Shown: in pieces, positions 48,951-58,916 of the stretch
Layout: every line of letters starts with the position of its first letter
Numbering within the stretch: the first letter of the stretch is position 1
Assembly: GCA_009829735.1 (NCBI GenBank)
Contig: CM020620.1
Location: 9,006,545-9,070,544 of the forward strand
Origin: Pyropia yezoensis
Taxonomy: Eukaryota; Rhodophyta; Bangiophyceae; Bangiales; Bangiaceae
Length of the DNA stretch: 64,000 nucleotides
Direction: 5' to 3'
The notes under the pieces: model-generated
The model's input: the letters and a program-made list of their open reading frames with translations, nothing else
Database searches by the model: none
Told to the model about the DNA's origin: nothing
Position numbers and translations under genes: made by a program

Positions 48951-50297
48951 ATGGCGTCGGCCGCGTTTGTCCTCTCCGCCGCTGGCGTACGGGCATCCCG
49001 CCTGGGCGCCCGCTCGGCGGCACCTCTCAGCCACGTCTGCCGGCGACCGCGAGGGGTGGCGGGGACGGCGCCATTGCCCCCCTCGCCCCACGCCTCTCCC
49101 TTCATCCCCGCCACCTCCCCGCGCATGGCAACGGACGCGACGGCCACGGACGCGACCGCGGCTGCTGCCGCCGGCTCCCCCCCGTCCGTTGCAACGGCGC
49201 CACCGACTGGCGGCTCTGCTGCTGCTGCTGCCGCCGCCGCCACCACCGCCGGCGGGCGCCCCCCCCCGCGCAAGCTCCGCGTCCTGTCGGGCGTGCAGCC
49301 GACGGGGTCCCTGCACCTGGGCAACTACCTCGGCGCGATTGCGCAGTGGACGGCGGCACAGGATACCTACGACTCGCGGTTTTGCATCGTCGACCTGCAC
49401 GCCATTACTGTCCCCCACGATGCCAAGACACTGTCCGCGGACACTATCGACGCGGCCGCCACGTACCTGGCGTGCGGCATTGACCCGGCCAAGGCCAGCA
49501 TCTTTGTGCAGTCCCACGTGCGCGCCCACACGGAGCTGACGTGGCTCCTCAACTGCATCACGCCGGTAGGCTGGCTGGAGCGCATGATTCAGTACAAGGA
49601 AAAGGCGGTGAAGCAGGGGGACTCGGTGGGGGTGGGCCTATTTGGCTACCCCGTGCTTATGGCGGCGGACATCTTGCTCTACCAGGCGGACCTGGTGCCC
49701 GTGGGGGAGGACCAGCGGCAGCACCTGGAGCTGGCGCGGGATATTGCCCGCCGCTTCAACGACTTGTACCGCGTCAAGCGGTCCAAGGGGCTGGTGATGC
49801 GCGAGCCCAAGGCGCTCATCCTTGATGCGGGCGCGCGGGTCATGGCGCTCGACGACGGGACGTCCAAGATGTCCAAGTCGGCACCCAACGATGGGAGCCG
49901 CATCAATCTGGTCGACAGCGCCGATGTGATTGCGCGCAAAGTCAAGCGCTGCAAGACTGACATGGGCGTCGGCCTGACCTTTTCCGACCCATCACGCCCA
50001 GAATGCCGCAACCTCCTCACAATCTACGCCGCTGTGACAGGCGGGCGGTCGGCGGAGGAGGTGGAGGCCGAGGTGGGGGGCTTCCGCTGGGGGGAGTTTA
50101 AGCCCCGCCTCGCTGAGGCGCTCATTGCACACCTATCGCCGATCCAGGCGCGCCACGCGGAGCTGTCTGCCGAGCCGGGGTACCTTTATGACATCCTCCG
50201 CCGGGGGGCGGAAGAGGCCAACGAGGCGGCAGAGGTGACGCTGGAAGGGGTGAAACGGCGGATGGGGTTTGTGTTGCCCAAGGACCTGGCACCGTAG
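48951..50297 (+). CDS. Tryptophanyl-tRNA synthetase, organelle-directed
   Basis: The 448-residue protein has an N-terminal Ala/Ser/Arg-rich extension of about 95 residues that fits a plastid or mitochondrial transit peptide, then a bacterial-type class Ic synthetase: SGVQPTGSLHLGNYLGA with the HIGH-like HLGN (near residue 120), VDLHAITV, GEDQRQHLELARDIARRFN, and KMSKS at residues 306-310. It charges tRNA-Trp. The bacterial type and extension indicate an organelle enzyme; dual targeting is possible. The ATG at 48951 begins the transit-like segment. An internal Met at about residue 59 is an alternative. No intron is needed. Confidence 0.95.
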   Translation: MASAAFVLSAAGVRASRLGARSAAPLSHVCRRPRGVAGTAPLPPSPHASPFIPATSPRMATDATATDATAAAAAGSPPSVATAPPTGGSAAAAAAAATTAGGRPPPRKLRVLSGVQPTGSLHLGNYLGAIAQWTAAQDTYDSRFCIVDLHAITVPHDAKTLSADTIDAAATYLACGIDPAKASIFVQSHVRAHTELTWLLNCITPVGWLERMIQYKEKAVKQGDSVGVGLFGYPVLMAADILLYQADLVPVGEDQRQHLELARDIARRFNDLYRVKRSKGLVMREPKALILDAGARVMALDDGTSKMSKSAPNDGSRINLVDSADVIARKVKRCKTDMGVGLTFSDPSRPECRNLLTIYAAVTGGRSAEEVEAEVGGFRWGEFKPRLAEALIAHLSPIQARHAELSAEPGYLYDILRRGAEEANEAAEVTLEGVKRRMGFVLPKDLAP

Positions 50298-50653
50298 GAG
50301 TTGGGGGGGCTACGGCAGTCAAGGAGGAGGGGGGGGGGGCAGAGGAGCTGGTGTGGTCCACGACGCGGGGTGAGCAGGGGGGTGGGAATGGACAGTGGTG
50401 TAGGCAGTGCAGCGTGTGAGCGGCAGCTGCTGTCGACCATGGGTGCGAGCGGGCCTTCATTTTTATTTCCCAGCGCTCGGTGGACATGCCGTGAGAAGGG
50501 TTCGGCCGACCACGGCCCGCCATCCCCCCTTGAGAGGCAAAGCCGAAGTGCCGGCATCATTCATAACGACGCGCCTCCCTTCGCCCCCCGCGGACACCTT
50601 CCTGTCCGGGACCATCCTACCCCCAGCTACCCGCCACCTACCCCCCCCTCCCT
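50298..50653. other. Convergent spacer between TrpRS and uL4m
   Basis: Short spacer with both 3' ends. No additional feature seen. Confidence 0.4.
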
Positions 50654-51709
50654 TTAGAACAGCCGGTCGTAGCGGTCAAAGCGGGCGCGCAGGGCATCCA
50701 CCGCCTCGACGGTAAGGACCAGGTGTTCAAACCGCAGCACATCGTACACATTGATGCCCAACACGGGCAGCACCTCCACGGGTCGCAGGTTGTTCGCCGC
50801 CTGCCGGAGGCCCACCGCCCACTCACGGTCTGGAGTGGCGCCGCCGGGGACTGCCGCACCAGACGACGCCTCCACGCCCTTGTCCCCCTCCACCTCCCAC
50901 GCGTCGACAATCAAGACGCTCTTGAAGCGAGCAGCGTCCATGGCAGCGGCAAGCACACCCGTCTTGCCGCGCTCCCCCACCTCCGCCCCCACCCCACTCA
51001 CCACCCACAGCTTCCCCGCGTCCCACTTGTTGGTCAAAACCGACCGCAGCGCCGACCGGCGCACATTGTACGGCAGCGTGTAGGCCCACTTTTTCTCCGC
51101 CTTGGGCCCGTGGGCCACCCCACCGCCGCGGAAAATGGGCGACGTGCGGGCACCCGCGCGGGCGCGACCAGACCCCTTTTGGGGGCGGCTCTTGGCCGAT
51201 GTGCCCGACACGAGGGAGCGGCTCTTGGTCAGCGCCGTCCCCGCGCGGCGGCACGCCAGCTGCCAGTGGACGGTGCGGTGGACGAGGTCCCGCCGAACGG
51301 GGGCTGCAAACAGGCGGCCGGGGAGAGAGGCAATCGCCACAGGGGTGAAGGAGGTGAGGGAGGAGTAGACGAGTGTCGGCCGGTCCGCGCCAGCCCAGAG
51401 GGGGAGGTCACCAGCAGAGACGTCTAAGTTGGCCGCAGGGGCAGCGGCTTCCGCGACAGCCGCATCGAGGGTCGGGGAAGAGGAATGGACCGCCGCAGCC
51501 GCAGCCTGGTGAACAGAGGCAGTAGAGGAGGCACCACGCCGGGGGAAGGGTGAGTTGTGTGCACGTGGGAGGAAGGGCGTTGCCGATGCCAGACCAGCGG
51601 CCGGCGGCTGGGGCGGGGCGCTCCGGCCGGCCAGCGTGACCAGCGCCGAAGCCCGCCGTGCGAGCGTCGTCACCAGCGGCCGCGACAACCGGAGCGGCAC
51701 GTAATTCAT
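50654..51709 (-). CDS. Organellar ribosomal protein uL4 (L4)
   Basis: The 351-residue protein has an N-terminal Arg/Ser/Ala-rich presequence of about 100 residues, then the L4 fold: RDLVHRTVHWQLACRRAGTALTKSRSLVSG, followed by the conserved GSGRARAGARTSPIFRGGGVAHGP, and YTLPYNVRRSALRSVL. The C-terminal part has the L4 end (NVYDVLRFEHLVLTVEAVDAL). The long presequence fits import to mitochondria (mitochondrial L4 more likely than plastid, whose L4 is plastid-encoded in red algae). It assembles into the large ribosomal subunit near the peptide exit tunnel. The start at 51709 is the first ATG of the frame. Confidence 0.93.
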   Translation of the reverse strand: MNYVPLRLSRPLVTTLARRASALVTLAGRSAPPQPPAAGLASATPFLPRAHNSPFPRRGASSTASVHQAAAAAVHSSSPTLDAAVAEAAAPAANLDVSAGDLPLWAGADRPTLVYSSLTSFTPVAIASLPGRLFAAPVRRDLVHRTVHWQLACRRAGTALTKSRSLVSGTSAKSRPQKGSGRARAGARTSPIFRGGGVAHGPKAEKKWAYTLPYNVRRSALRSVLTNKWDAGKLWVVSGVGAEVGERGKTGVLAAAMDAARFKSVLIVDAWEVEGDKGVEASSGAAVPGGATPDREWAVGLRQAANNLRPVEVLPVLGINVYDVLRFEHLVLTVEAVDALRARFDRYDRLF

Positions 51710-51974
51710 GATGGAGGTGGACAGCGTCGACGACTGGTGAGAACGAGCAAGAAAGGGCCTTCCGGGAGAGGAGAAGCGGAAGCGGGAGGCCCGAGGCGCA
51801 AGACCATGAGCGGCAGTCGTGGTCGATGTCGTCGACGAAGGGCACGAAAAGAGGGCGCGTATTTATTTGAGAATTGCAGGAGACGAAAATATTTTCAAGG
51901 GACCTTTTCAAGATACCACCCAAAAAAAGTAATATTAAATAGTGCATTATTGGCGCAGGTGACAGATGGAAGCG

Positions 51975-52073
51975 GGTTGAGTAGCTCAGTGGTTCACCGA
52001 GGTGTGCGAGAGAGCGAGCGGCTGCAGTTCCGAAGAGTCCGCTAGGTCATCGGTTCAAACCCGGTCTCAACCT
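51975..52073 (+). tRNA. tRNA-Cys(GCA) with a D-loop insertion and an anticodon-loop intron
   Basis: Acceptor stem GGTTGAG (51975-51981) pairs with CTCAACC (52066-52072), and U73 follows, the normal tRNA-Cys discriminator. The T arm is ATCGG-TTCAAAC-CCGGT. The anticodon stem AGCGG/CCGCT (52017-52021, 52039-52043) encloses a 17-base loop, ten more than usual, with GCA at 52024-52026 and the extra bases just after position 37, the normal tRNA intron site. The D stem GCTC (51984-51987) pairs with GAGC (52012-52015) leaving a 24-base loop, about 16 more than usual. Removing both gives a standard 73-base tRNA. A-box TAGCTCAGTGG and B-box GGTTCAAACCC are present. Confidence 0.88.
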
Positions 52074-52396
52074 GTCTGATACCTTTTTTGAGCTGCGTAT
52101 CTGTGTGAGAAAAAGTGGACTTCTCAGTCTTGCGCCACGCATCCCGGCGGCTCCGTTCGCTACTCTTCTTGCATCTCAACGTCCGCGGCGTGCGGGTCAG
52201 GCGCGAGGGGCCGTCAACTTTTATTCAAGACCGAGTACAACGTAGAAGGGTTTTTCCTGACTGGTCTTGTAAGCGTCGCTGCAAGCACAGACACGCGGCC
52301 AGGCCTCCCAAAAAAAGGGATGATCCTGCCCGCCCCCCAGTCCCAGAGCACAGCCCACATACGCCCCCACCCGACCTGCCCCAGTCGCCAAGCCGC
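52074..52396. other. Spacer between tRNA-Cys and gyrB
   Basis: Holds the Pol III terminator and the 3' flank of the GyrB gene. No further gene recognised. Confidence 0.5.
52084..52089 (+). terminator. RNA polymerase III terminator
   Basis: A run of six T residues ten bases after the tRNA-Cys end. Confidence 0.85.
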
Positions 52397-55129
52397 TCAA
52401 AAGTCCAGCTCGGTGAGCGATACGCTCCCCGCGTGGGTTTCGATAAACTCCCTCCGCGGCGCCACCCGGTCGCCCATGAGCATGCTAAAGACCCGGTCCG
52501 CGTCCATGCCGTCCGCCACCTCGACGCGCTTGAGCCGCCGCGTCGACGGGTCCATGGTCGTCGTCCACAGCTGCGTGGCCATCATCTCGCCGAGGCCCTT
52601 GAAACGGGTAATGGCCAGGCGACCCGTCTTGCCGGCCGCCGCCCGGGCGGTCTGGAGGTCCCGAAGCTGCCGGTCCGAGTAGAGATAGAGGGGGCCCTTG
52701 GGGGTCCGCCGCCGGCTTCCGCCCGCGCCAGCGGTCCCACCACCGCCCCCGTTGGCCGCTCCCGCCGACATGGAGTCGGCAGTCACCCCTGGCGCCTCCA
52801 CCTTGTACAGAGGCGGACACGCAATGTAAACGTAGCCCTCTTCCAGCAGCGCCCGCTGGTAGCGAAAGAAGAAGGTCAGCAGGAGCGTCCGGATGTGGGC
52901 GCCGTCCACATCTGCGTCCGTCATGATGATGATCCGATGGTATCGCAGCGCTGCCGGGTCAAACGCTTCGCCCTTGACGCCCAAGCCAAGGGCGGTCACC
53001 AGTGCCTGCACCTCCGAATTGCCATACATCCGCGCATCGTCTGTTTTCTCCACGTTGAGGATCTTGCCGCGCAGGGGGAGGATTGCCTGGAACGCCCGGT
53101 CTCGCCCCTGCTTGGCCGACCCCCCAGCCGACACGCCCTCGACGATAAAAATCTCCGCCGCCGTCGCGTCCCGGCTGGCACAGTCCGCCAGCTTTCCTGG
53201 CAAGGTCGTGCTTTCGAGTGCAGATTTACGCCGCACCACATCCCGCGCCCGCTTGGCCGCGTCTGCCGCCGCGGCAGCGGCCAGCCCCTTCTCCACAATG
53301 TCCGCCAATATCTTGGGATTAAGCTCAAAGTGATCAGACAGCTCACGCGCCACCGCCTGTTCGACGGCAGAGCGGACCTCGGGGTTGCCAAGCTTCCCCT
53401 TTGTCTGCCCTTCAAACTCTGGGTCGGCCACCTTGACAGAAACGACGGCGGTGAGGCCCTCGCGGACGTGGTCGCCGGACAGGTTTGGAGCCCCCTCCTT
53501 GAGCTTGTTCGCCTTGCGCCCGAGGGTGTTCACCGTTCGCGTCAGCGCCGCGCGGAGACCCTCTAGATGGGTGCCCCCGTCCGCGGTGCGGATGTTGTTG
53601 GCGTAACCTTGGATCGCCTCAGCGTAAGAATCTGAAGACCACTGGAGGGCTATCGCCACCGCCACCCCGCGAACGGTAGCGGTCAGGCTAATGGGGCCGT
53701 CGTGAAGGGCTGTCTTGGAGCGGCACAGCCACGACACGTACTCGGCAATGCCTCCCCGGTGGCAAAACTCACGGGACCAGCGGCTGTCATTGTCGACCGC
53801 TACCGCGGATGCCGCAGGCGGAAGGCCTGCTGCAGCAGCCGCCGCGGCCCCAACGGAGGTCCCCGCTAATGGTATGACACCGTCGGGGTCATTAAGGGCG
53901 ACGGCAGCGGTTGCAGCAGTAATATCGTCCGAGACGGAGGGCGCCCCACCACCCACATCTTCTTCTGCACGGGGCCACGCCGACCCGCCCGCCAAGGGCA
54001 GGGCGTCCCCCTTGGCGAGACGTTCGTCCACCAGCACGATTCGGAGGCCGGCGTTCAGGTAGGCCAACTCGTCCAACCGTCCCGCCAGGGTGGTGGTGGA
54101 GAGGTCGGTGCCGGCCGCAAAGATGGTCGCATCAGGCTTGAACCGCACGCATGTGCCACGCATGGGTGGTGGCAACAGTGCATCACTACCATTGGCGGTC
54201 GCGGAGAGAACCGCAGGGGTGGCGGGGCCTTCCGCCAGGTCGGTCACGGGCACGCCCCGCTCAAACGACATGTCCGCCCGTTGCCCGTTGTCCTTCCAAA
54301 CCGACACGGACAGCCACTCACTGAGCGCGTTGACCACAGACACGCCCACCCCGTGGAGGCCGCCCGACACGTTGTACCCACTGGCGCTGCCGTCGGTGGC
54401 GCCACCAAACTTGCCCCCCGCATGAAGGACGGTCAGCACCGTCTCGAGCGCCGACTTGCCTGTGACGGGGTGGAGACCCGTAGGGATACCGCGCCCGTCG
54501 TCCGACACGGACGCTGACCCATCCGCATGAAGGGTCACCGTGATGAGGGTGCAGTGGCCGGCCAGCGCCTCGTCCACCGCATTGTCCACCACCTCGTAGA
54601 CCAGGTGGTGCAGACCCCGCGGGCCGGTGGAGCCAATGTACATGCCCGGCCGGCGGCGGACGGGCTCCAGCCCCTCGAGCACCGTAATCTGCGCCGCCCC
54701 GTATGCGGTGTCCACACGCTCATCCACAGACGAACCCGCGAGGGGCTCCGCGTCCGGCAGGGTGGGGGCAACATCACCTGCGGCAGCGGCAGACGCCGTC
54801 GCCGAAGCTGCGCCGTCGGCGGCAGGGGGGCTGCTCGCTGCCTTGCCCGCCCCGCGCGCCATGGCCGACACGCCCGCCGCGCCCGGGGCGGCCGCGGCCG
54901 AACGGCAACAGCGCCGTGACCGCAACGGGGCGGCCCATCGAGGCTGGCAAGCGGGGGGGGTGGCCGACCAGCCACCGCCCCCGCGGCGGCCATCGACCGC
55001 CGCGGCGACCGCCGCCGCTGCCGCGGCTGGCACAAACGCCGCGGCGCGGCGGGACCAAGGCGGCACGTCCGCGACAGCGGGGGAGGAGCCCAGGCCCAAA
55101 GAGCGTGGAGGGGGTGGTGGGGGTGTCAT
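52397..55129 (-). CDS. gyrB: DNA gyrase subunit B, organelle-directed
   Basis: The 910-residue protein has about 170 Ala/Pro/Arg-rich N-terminal residues (transit peptide), then the GHKL ATPase (RRRPGMYIGS, YEVVDNAVDEALAGH, DDGRGIPTG, GLHGVGVSVVNALSEW), a transducer domain, the Toprim domain (IVEGVSAGGSAKQGRDR, ILNVEKTDDARMYGN, MTDADVDGAHIRTLLLTFFFR) and the C-terminal RFKGLGEM segment. With GyrA it introduces negative supercoils in plastid or mitochondrial DNA. The Toprim motif normally reads EGDSAGGSA; here the Asp is Val (residue 666), which is odd. The DxD metal motif is intact. The ATG at 55129 begins a Pro-rich leader; a later Met (54861) is possible. No introns. Confidence 0.95.
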   Translation of the reverse strand: MTPPPPPPRSLGLGSSPAVADVPPWSRRAAAFVPAAAAAAVAAAVDGRRGGGGWSATPPACQPRWAAPLRSRRCCRSAAAAPGAAGVSAMARGAGKAASSPPAADGAASATASAAAAGDVAPTLPDAEPLAGSSVDERVDTAYGAAQITVLEGLEPVRRRPGMYIGSTGPRGLHHLVYEVVDNAVDEALAGHCTLITVTLHADGSASVSDDGRGIPTGLHPVTGKSALETVLTVLHAGGKFGGATDGSASGYNVSGGLHGVGVSVVNALSEWLSVSVWKDNGQRADMSFERGVPVTDLAEGPATPAVLSATANGSDALLPPPMRGTCVRFKPDATIFAAGTDLSTTTLAGRLDELAYLNAGLRIVLVDERLAKGDALPLAGGSAWPRAEEDVGGGAPSVSDDITAATAAVALNDPDGVIPLAGTSVGAAAAAAAGLPPAASAVAVDNDSRWSREFCHRGGIAEYVSWLCRSKTALHDGPISLTATVRGVAVAIALQWSSDSYAEAIQGYANNIRTADGGTHLEGLRAALTRTVNTLGRKANKLKEGAPNLSGDHVREGLTAVVSVKVADPEFEGQTKGKLGNPEVRSAVEQAVARELSDHFELNPKILADIVEKGLAAAAAADAAKRARDVVRRKSALESTTLPGKLADCASRDATAAEIFIVEGVSAGGSAKQGRDRAFQAILPLRGKILNVEKTDDARMYGNSEVQALVTALGLGVKGEAFDPAALRYHRIIIMTDADVDGAHIRTLLLTFFFRYQRALLEEGYVYIACPPLYKVEAPGVTADSMSAGAANGGGGGTAGAGGSRRRTPKGPLYLYSDRQLRDLQTARAAAGKTGRLAITRFKGLGEMMATQLWTTTMDPSTRRLKRVEVADGMDADRVFSMLMGDRVAPRREFIETHAGSVSLTELDF

Positions 55130-56590
55130 GGTGGTCACCCGCGTCTAGCGACACGGCATGGGGGGGAAGGGTAAGGGCGGCAGTCGGAAGCGCGGGGAGC
55201 AGCAGGAGCGCGGGCAAACGGTGGTCGGGGCAGTGGAGGGGAGCGCGGTTCGTAGCCTTTCAGCGACGTGGACGATGGCGGCAGAGTCGGGCCGGGTCCA
55301 CGGCGGCCACGACGCGGCGCGAGCGCCCACAATCTGCGAGGCAAGAACGGTAGTCCCCCCCCACGCATGTTGCCCGCCCAAGACACACCACGAACGTCAG
55401 GATCAGGTTGATCTGATCAACTATCTTCAGATAAGACACAGGATGTCAATACTTTTGGCATGCTTGTAACTTGACTAACTTTTAGTCCCAAATTGCATTG
55501 CTGCTGACAAACACGGCGGCCCCAATCATCCTACCATGTGTGGCTTCACCATTGAACGGCAAATTTCGCGCTGCTGGGTTTTGCTTCCACGCTACCGGCA
55601 GGCGCTCACGGCCCTTGATTCTTCCAGCACGCCTCGTCCTGGCGGGAGCCCCTACTGCCCGACGGTCACGAGACCGTCTTGCATACACATGTCTCGTCGA
55701 AATTTCAGTGCGCGAACCGCTGGACCGGCCGAAAGCACCGCCGGAGAGGGTGAAGGCGGCGAAGCGCCCCCACTGCCCAGCGGTGGGCGCGCTCCTCACC
55801 CGCCGCGACCCCCCCCTCGCGCCCCCGCCCGCGGAACGCGCCACCCTCTCTGACGTCTCCCGCCGCCACTCCATTGCCCACGGCTCCCGCCGGCGCCACT
55901 TTCCCCTCCTTTCACCTGGGTTGAACCCCATTGCCCGCCACTACCCAGAGTTTGGAAGTTTGCACCCTTTCCGCGCCTCCACTCCCAACGCCCCCACCAC
56001 CAGCCGCCGACGCGACTGGCGGCGGCGGATGCGTCACTGGCCGTGTGCCCCGCCACCAGCAGCGGGGCGGCGGACGGTCGCCGACGACTGGCCGTGAGGG
56101 CCCCGCGGGGCCAGGAAGTGCCCCGCGGACGTGCTTGCATCCGCCCCCGCCCCCGGATAAATCTGCGGGTCCTATCTGGCGGGCCTGCGCGTCCGTGCGA
56201 CCCGCCCTCTGACCTGCAGCGCTGCCCGCCCCCTCCCCCCTACCTGCAGCACGGCCCCCATCTCACCTGCAGCGTTGTCCCCCCCCTCCCACGCTTCACA
56301 GCCACCGCCCGACTACATCAATCCCGGCGACCAACCACCCCCACGCCGCTTGGAGCCCACACCGCCGCGTTGAGCGCATACCCCGACCTCCCCTGTTCTC
56401 ACCCGCTCCATTTGTGCCCAACCCTTCTGCCGACACAACGACCACGACCGCCACTGCCACCGCCACCGCTACCCGCCACATTCACGGCTGCCACCACCAC
56501 CACCTCCGCTGCCATCTGCCGGTGCAAGCCAAGGCTCGGCCGGTCGCCGTTGACGCCGCACCCGCTCCCCTCGGTGGTGCCCTCCCTCTC
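55130..56590. promoter_or_regulatory. Divergent spacer between gyrB and the 56.6-kb gene
   Basis: About 1.5 kb. The stretch 55380-55560 is lower in GC. No convincing promoter element or gene found; open frames here are GC-driven. Confidence 0.4.
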
Positions 56591-57538
56591 ATGACCATGG
56601 CAACCCAGCCCGCGGCGGGCCGTCCACGCCCTCGCCCCGCGGCGGCGGCCGCCCTCCCGGCAGCCCACCCCCCTGCTGTCCCCCCAATCTGGTGGCAGGT
56701 GGGGGCGGCGGCGCCGGCGTTTGCGGCCTCTACCCCACTGGGAGCCGCCACCCCTACCGGCGGCCGCCGCTGCCCGCTGGGCTGCCGCCGGCGACCGGCA
56801 CTGCGGGCGCCCCCGCAGCTCGCCTCCCCCACCGCCCGCCCGTCGCGGTCCGCTTCGACGCAGGCGGTGGTGGCGGCCTTCCGCGCCGCGCCGGCGGGGG
56901 CGTCGGCTCCGCGGGTCGGCCGTCCGGCATCGACGGCGGCGGCGGCGGGGGTAGCGCTTCCCCGCGAACACCCCAGCGATGACGGGGGTGCCCGCCCCGC
57001 ATCTCCGCTGCAGCACCGACCACCAGCTGGGGCGACGACAGAGGGGGACGACGAGGCCCCGCCCGTCGCGGCGCCCGTCATGCGCTCCCTCGTGTCGGCG
57101 TGGCTAGAGGATGTGGCCGCCGCAGACGGCGCCCGCCGGAGCTCCCCGTGGGCGTGGCTGTGGCGGTTTCTCCCGTGGCTCCGGCGACAGGCGCAGCCGT
57201 CACCGGGCCTGCTGCTGTCCTCCTCATCCCCGTCGGCGACGTCGGGGGGCAATGGCCGCGGCGTGGACGCGTCGGCTTCCACCCCCCCGGCGGCCGCCCA
57301 CCCCACCCAGCTGCTGCGGTCGCTCTTTTTTGCCGCCGCGGTTGGCGGCGGCGAGGACGCTGCCACCACCGCCCGGCGGCTGCCATTTTTGGTGACCCAG
57401 GACAACTCGCACGCGACGGCGGTGCTGGCGGCGCTCCGCCGGGCGCTCGCGTCGGGGCGGGACGAGGCGACCAAGCAGAGCGGGAGCTTGTGGCAGGGCT
57501 TCCTTGCGGCAGTCCTGTCGCTCAACCCGCTGCGGTAG
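56591..57538 (+). CDS. Hypothetical protein
   Basis: A 315-residue product of unknown function. The N-terminal 150 residues are Ala/Pro/Arg-rich. The second half has less biased sequence: RSLVSAWLEDVAAADG, the Trp-rich WAWLWRFLPWLRRQ, TQLLRSLFFAAAVGG, and LPFLVTQDNSHATAVLAALRRAL, ending QGFLAAVLSLNPLR. The helical Trp-rich part might associate with a membrane, but no family is recognised. The ATG at 56591 has a second Met two codons later; the frame is open upstream to 56414. It lies in the same direction as PRP19, about 900 bases upstream. Confidence 0.5.
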   Translation: MTMATQPAAGRPRPRPAAAAALPAAHPPAVPPIWWQVGAAAPAFAASTPLGAATPTGGRRCPLGCRRRPALRAPPQLASPTARPSRSASTQAVVAAFRAAPAGASAPRVGRPASTAAAAGVALPREHPSDDGGARPASPLQHRPPAGATTEGDDEAPPVAAPVMRSLVSAWLEDVAAADGARRSSPWAWLWRFLPWLRRQAQPSPGLLLSSSSPSATSGGNGRGVDASASTPPAAAHPTQLLRSLFFAAAVGGGEDAATTARRLPFLVTQDNSHATAVLAALRRALASGRDEATKQSGSLWQGFLAAVLSLNPLR

Positions 57539-58437
57539 GGGTAGTGGGTGGGTGGGTTAGGGGGGGGAAGGTGAGGCGCCCCTGTCACGTTTCTTTTGCG
57601 CAGAGAGGTTTTTTTTTGCATAGGTGCGTTCTCCCCCGCAACTTTTTTTTCCGCTCTTCTTTTCTCTCTGCTCTTCGCCACCGCTGTCGCCGGTCGCGGC
57701 GCTACCCGTCTCGTTGCCTCGGCCGGTCGGTGTGCCGGATGGCACCCCGGCGGCCTCGTTGCGGGCGTGGGCCACGTCGACGGTGTGGTGCGGCTGAGGT
57801 GAATTTTCAAGTGGGGCGCGGCGGCCTGGCGTGAGCGGGTGTGGGATTTTCGCGGCTGACGACAGAAGCCTCTCACTGTAAATAATTCTTCACAAAGTCA
57901 CGTGCCACTCTTGCGTGAGTAAGTAGATACGCCACGAAAGTAGAGAAGCACTTGGTGCCTATCGCCACCTTTCTACTTGTTCTCACGAATACGCAGTCTC
58001 ATGGTTGGCCGTGCGTGGCCGCGCGCGCTGGGGTCGTCGTCGGCGGCGCGCGGGAAGGGGACGCGGCCGGTCGTGGCGCCCGCGCGCCACCGAGAGCCGT
58101 CGCCCGCTCTCGCCCACCCAGCAGCGTGACGCGCCCCCACCCGCGCGGCCGGCGGCGGCTGCTCGCCCCGCCCGCACGCGCCGCTGCCGGTGCCTCCTGT
58201 TGCGCAGTCGCCAGTACCGGGGGCGCCCATCCCTCGTTTTTCTCCCGATTACTCTGGCTGCGGCCTCTTCCTCTCTCTTGCCTTGCCTCCCCGTTTACCT
58301 CCCTCCCTCCCGCCCTCCGCTCCTGTTTTGCCCGTCTTTGGCCTCTCTTCCCCTATCGCCCCCCCCCCCCCCCCCCGCCCTCCCCCCCCCCCCTCCCATT
58401 TGCGAGGGGAAGTGCACCTCCCCTGGTGCCCGCCGCC
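57539..58437. promoter_or_regulatory. Upstream region of PRP19
   Basis: About 900 bases with a T-rich stretch at 57600-57665, a fragment copied from the PRP19 gene at 57693-57800, a lower-GC part near 57870-57960, and a C-rich leader directly before the PRP19 ATG. Confidence 0.5.
57693..57800 (+). pseudogene. Partial copy of PRP19 WD40 region
   Basis: About 108 bases match 59959-60066 inside the PRP19 gene (share GGCACCCCG.CGGCCTCGTTGC and GGGCCACGTCGACGG) with perhaps 15 percent difference. The copy has lost the reading frame, lies in the same direction, and sits upstream of the start. It looks like an old short duplication. Confidence 0.75.
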
Positions 58438-58884
58438 ATGTCCTTTTACTGTGCCCTCTCCGGCACGGTGCCGACGACGCCGGTGGCGGCCAAGACGACC
58501 GGCCACGTGTACGAAAAGGCGCTCATCCTCCGCCACCTGGCCGCCACCAACAACATCTGCCCTGTCACGTCGGCACCGCTCACCCCCGACGACCTGCTGC
58601 CGCTGGTGCCCGCCGACGCGGCCGACGGCGCGCCGCGGCCCGTGCCCGCCACCGCCCTCTCCCTCCCCGCCGCGCTCGACCACATCCGCGGCGAGTGGGA
58701 GGCGCTCGTCGTTGAAGCCGCCGCCACCCGCCGCGCCGCCGCGGTGGTGCGGGGGGAGCTGGCGCACGCGCTCTATCAGTACGACGCCGCCTCGCGAGTC
58801 ATTGGGCGGCTGGTGGGGGAGCGCGACGACGCGCGGGCGGCGCTGGCAGAGCTGCAGGCAGAGGTTGACCGGGGGGTGGCCCGC

Positions 58885-58916
<32 letters not shown>

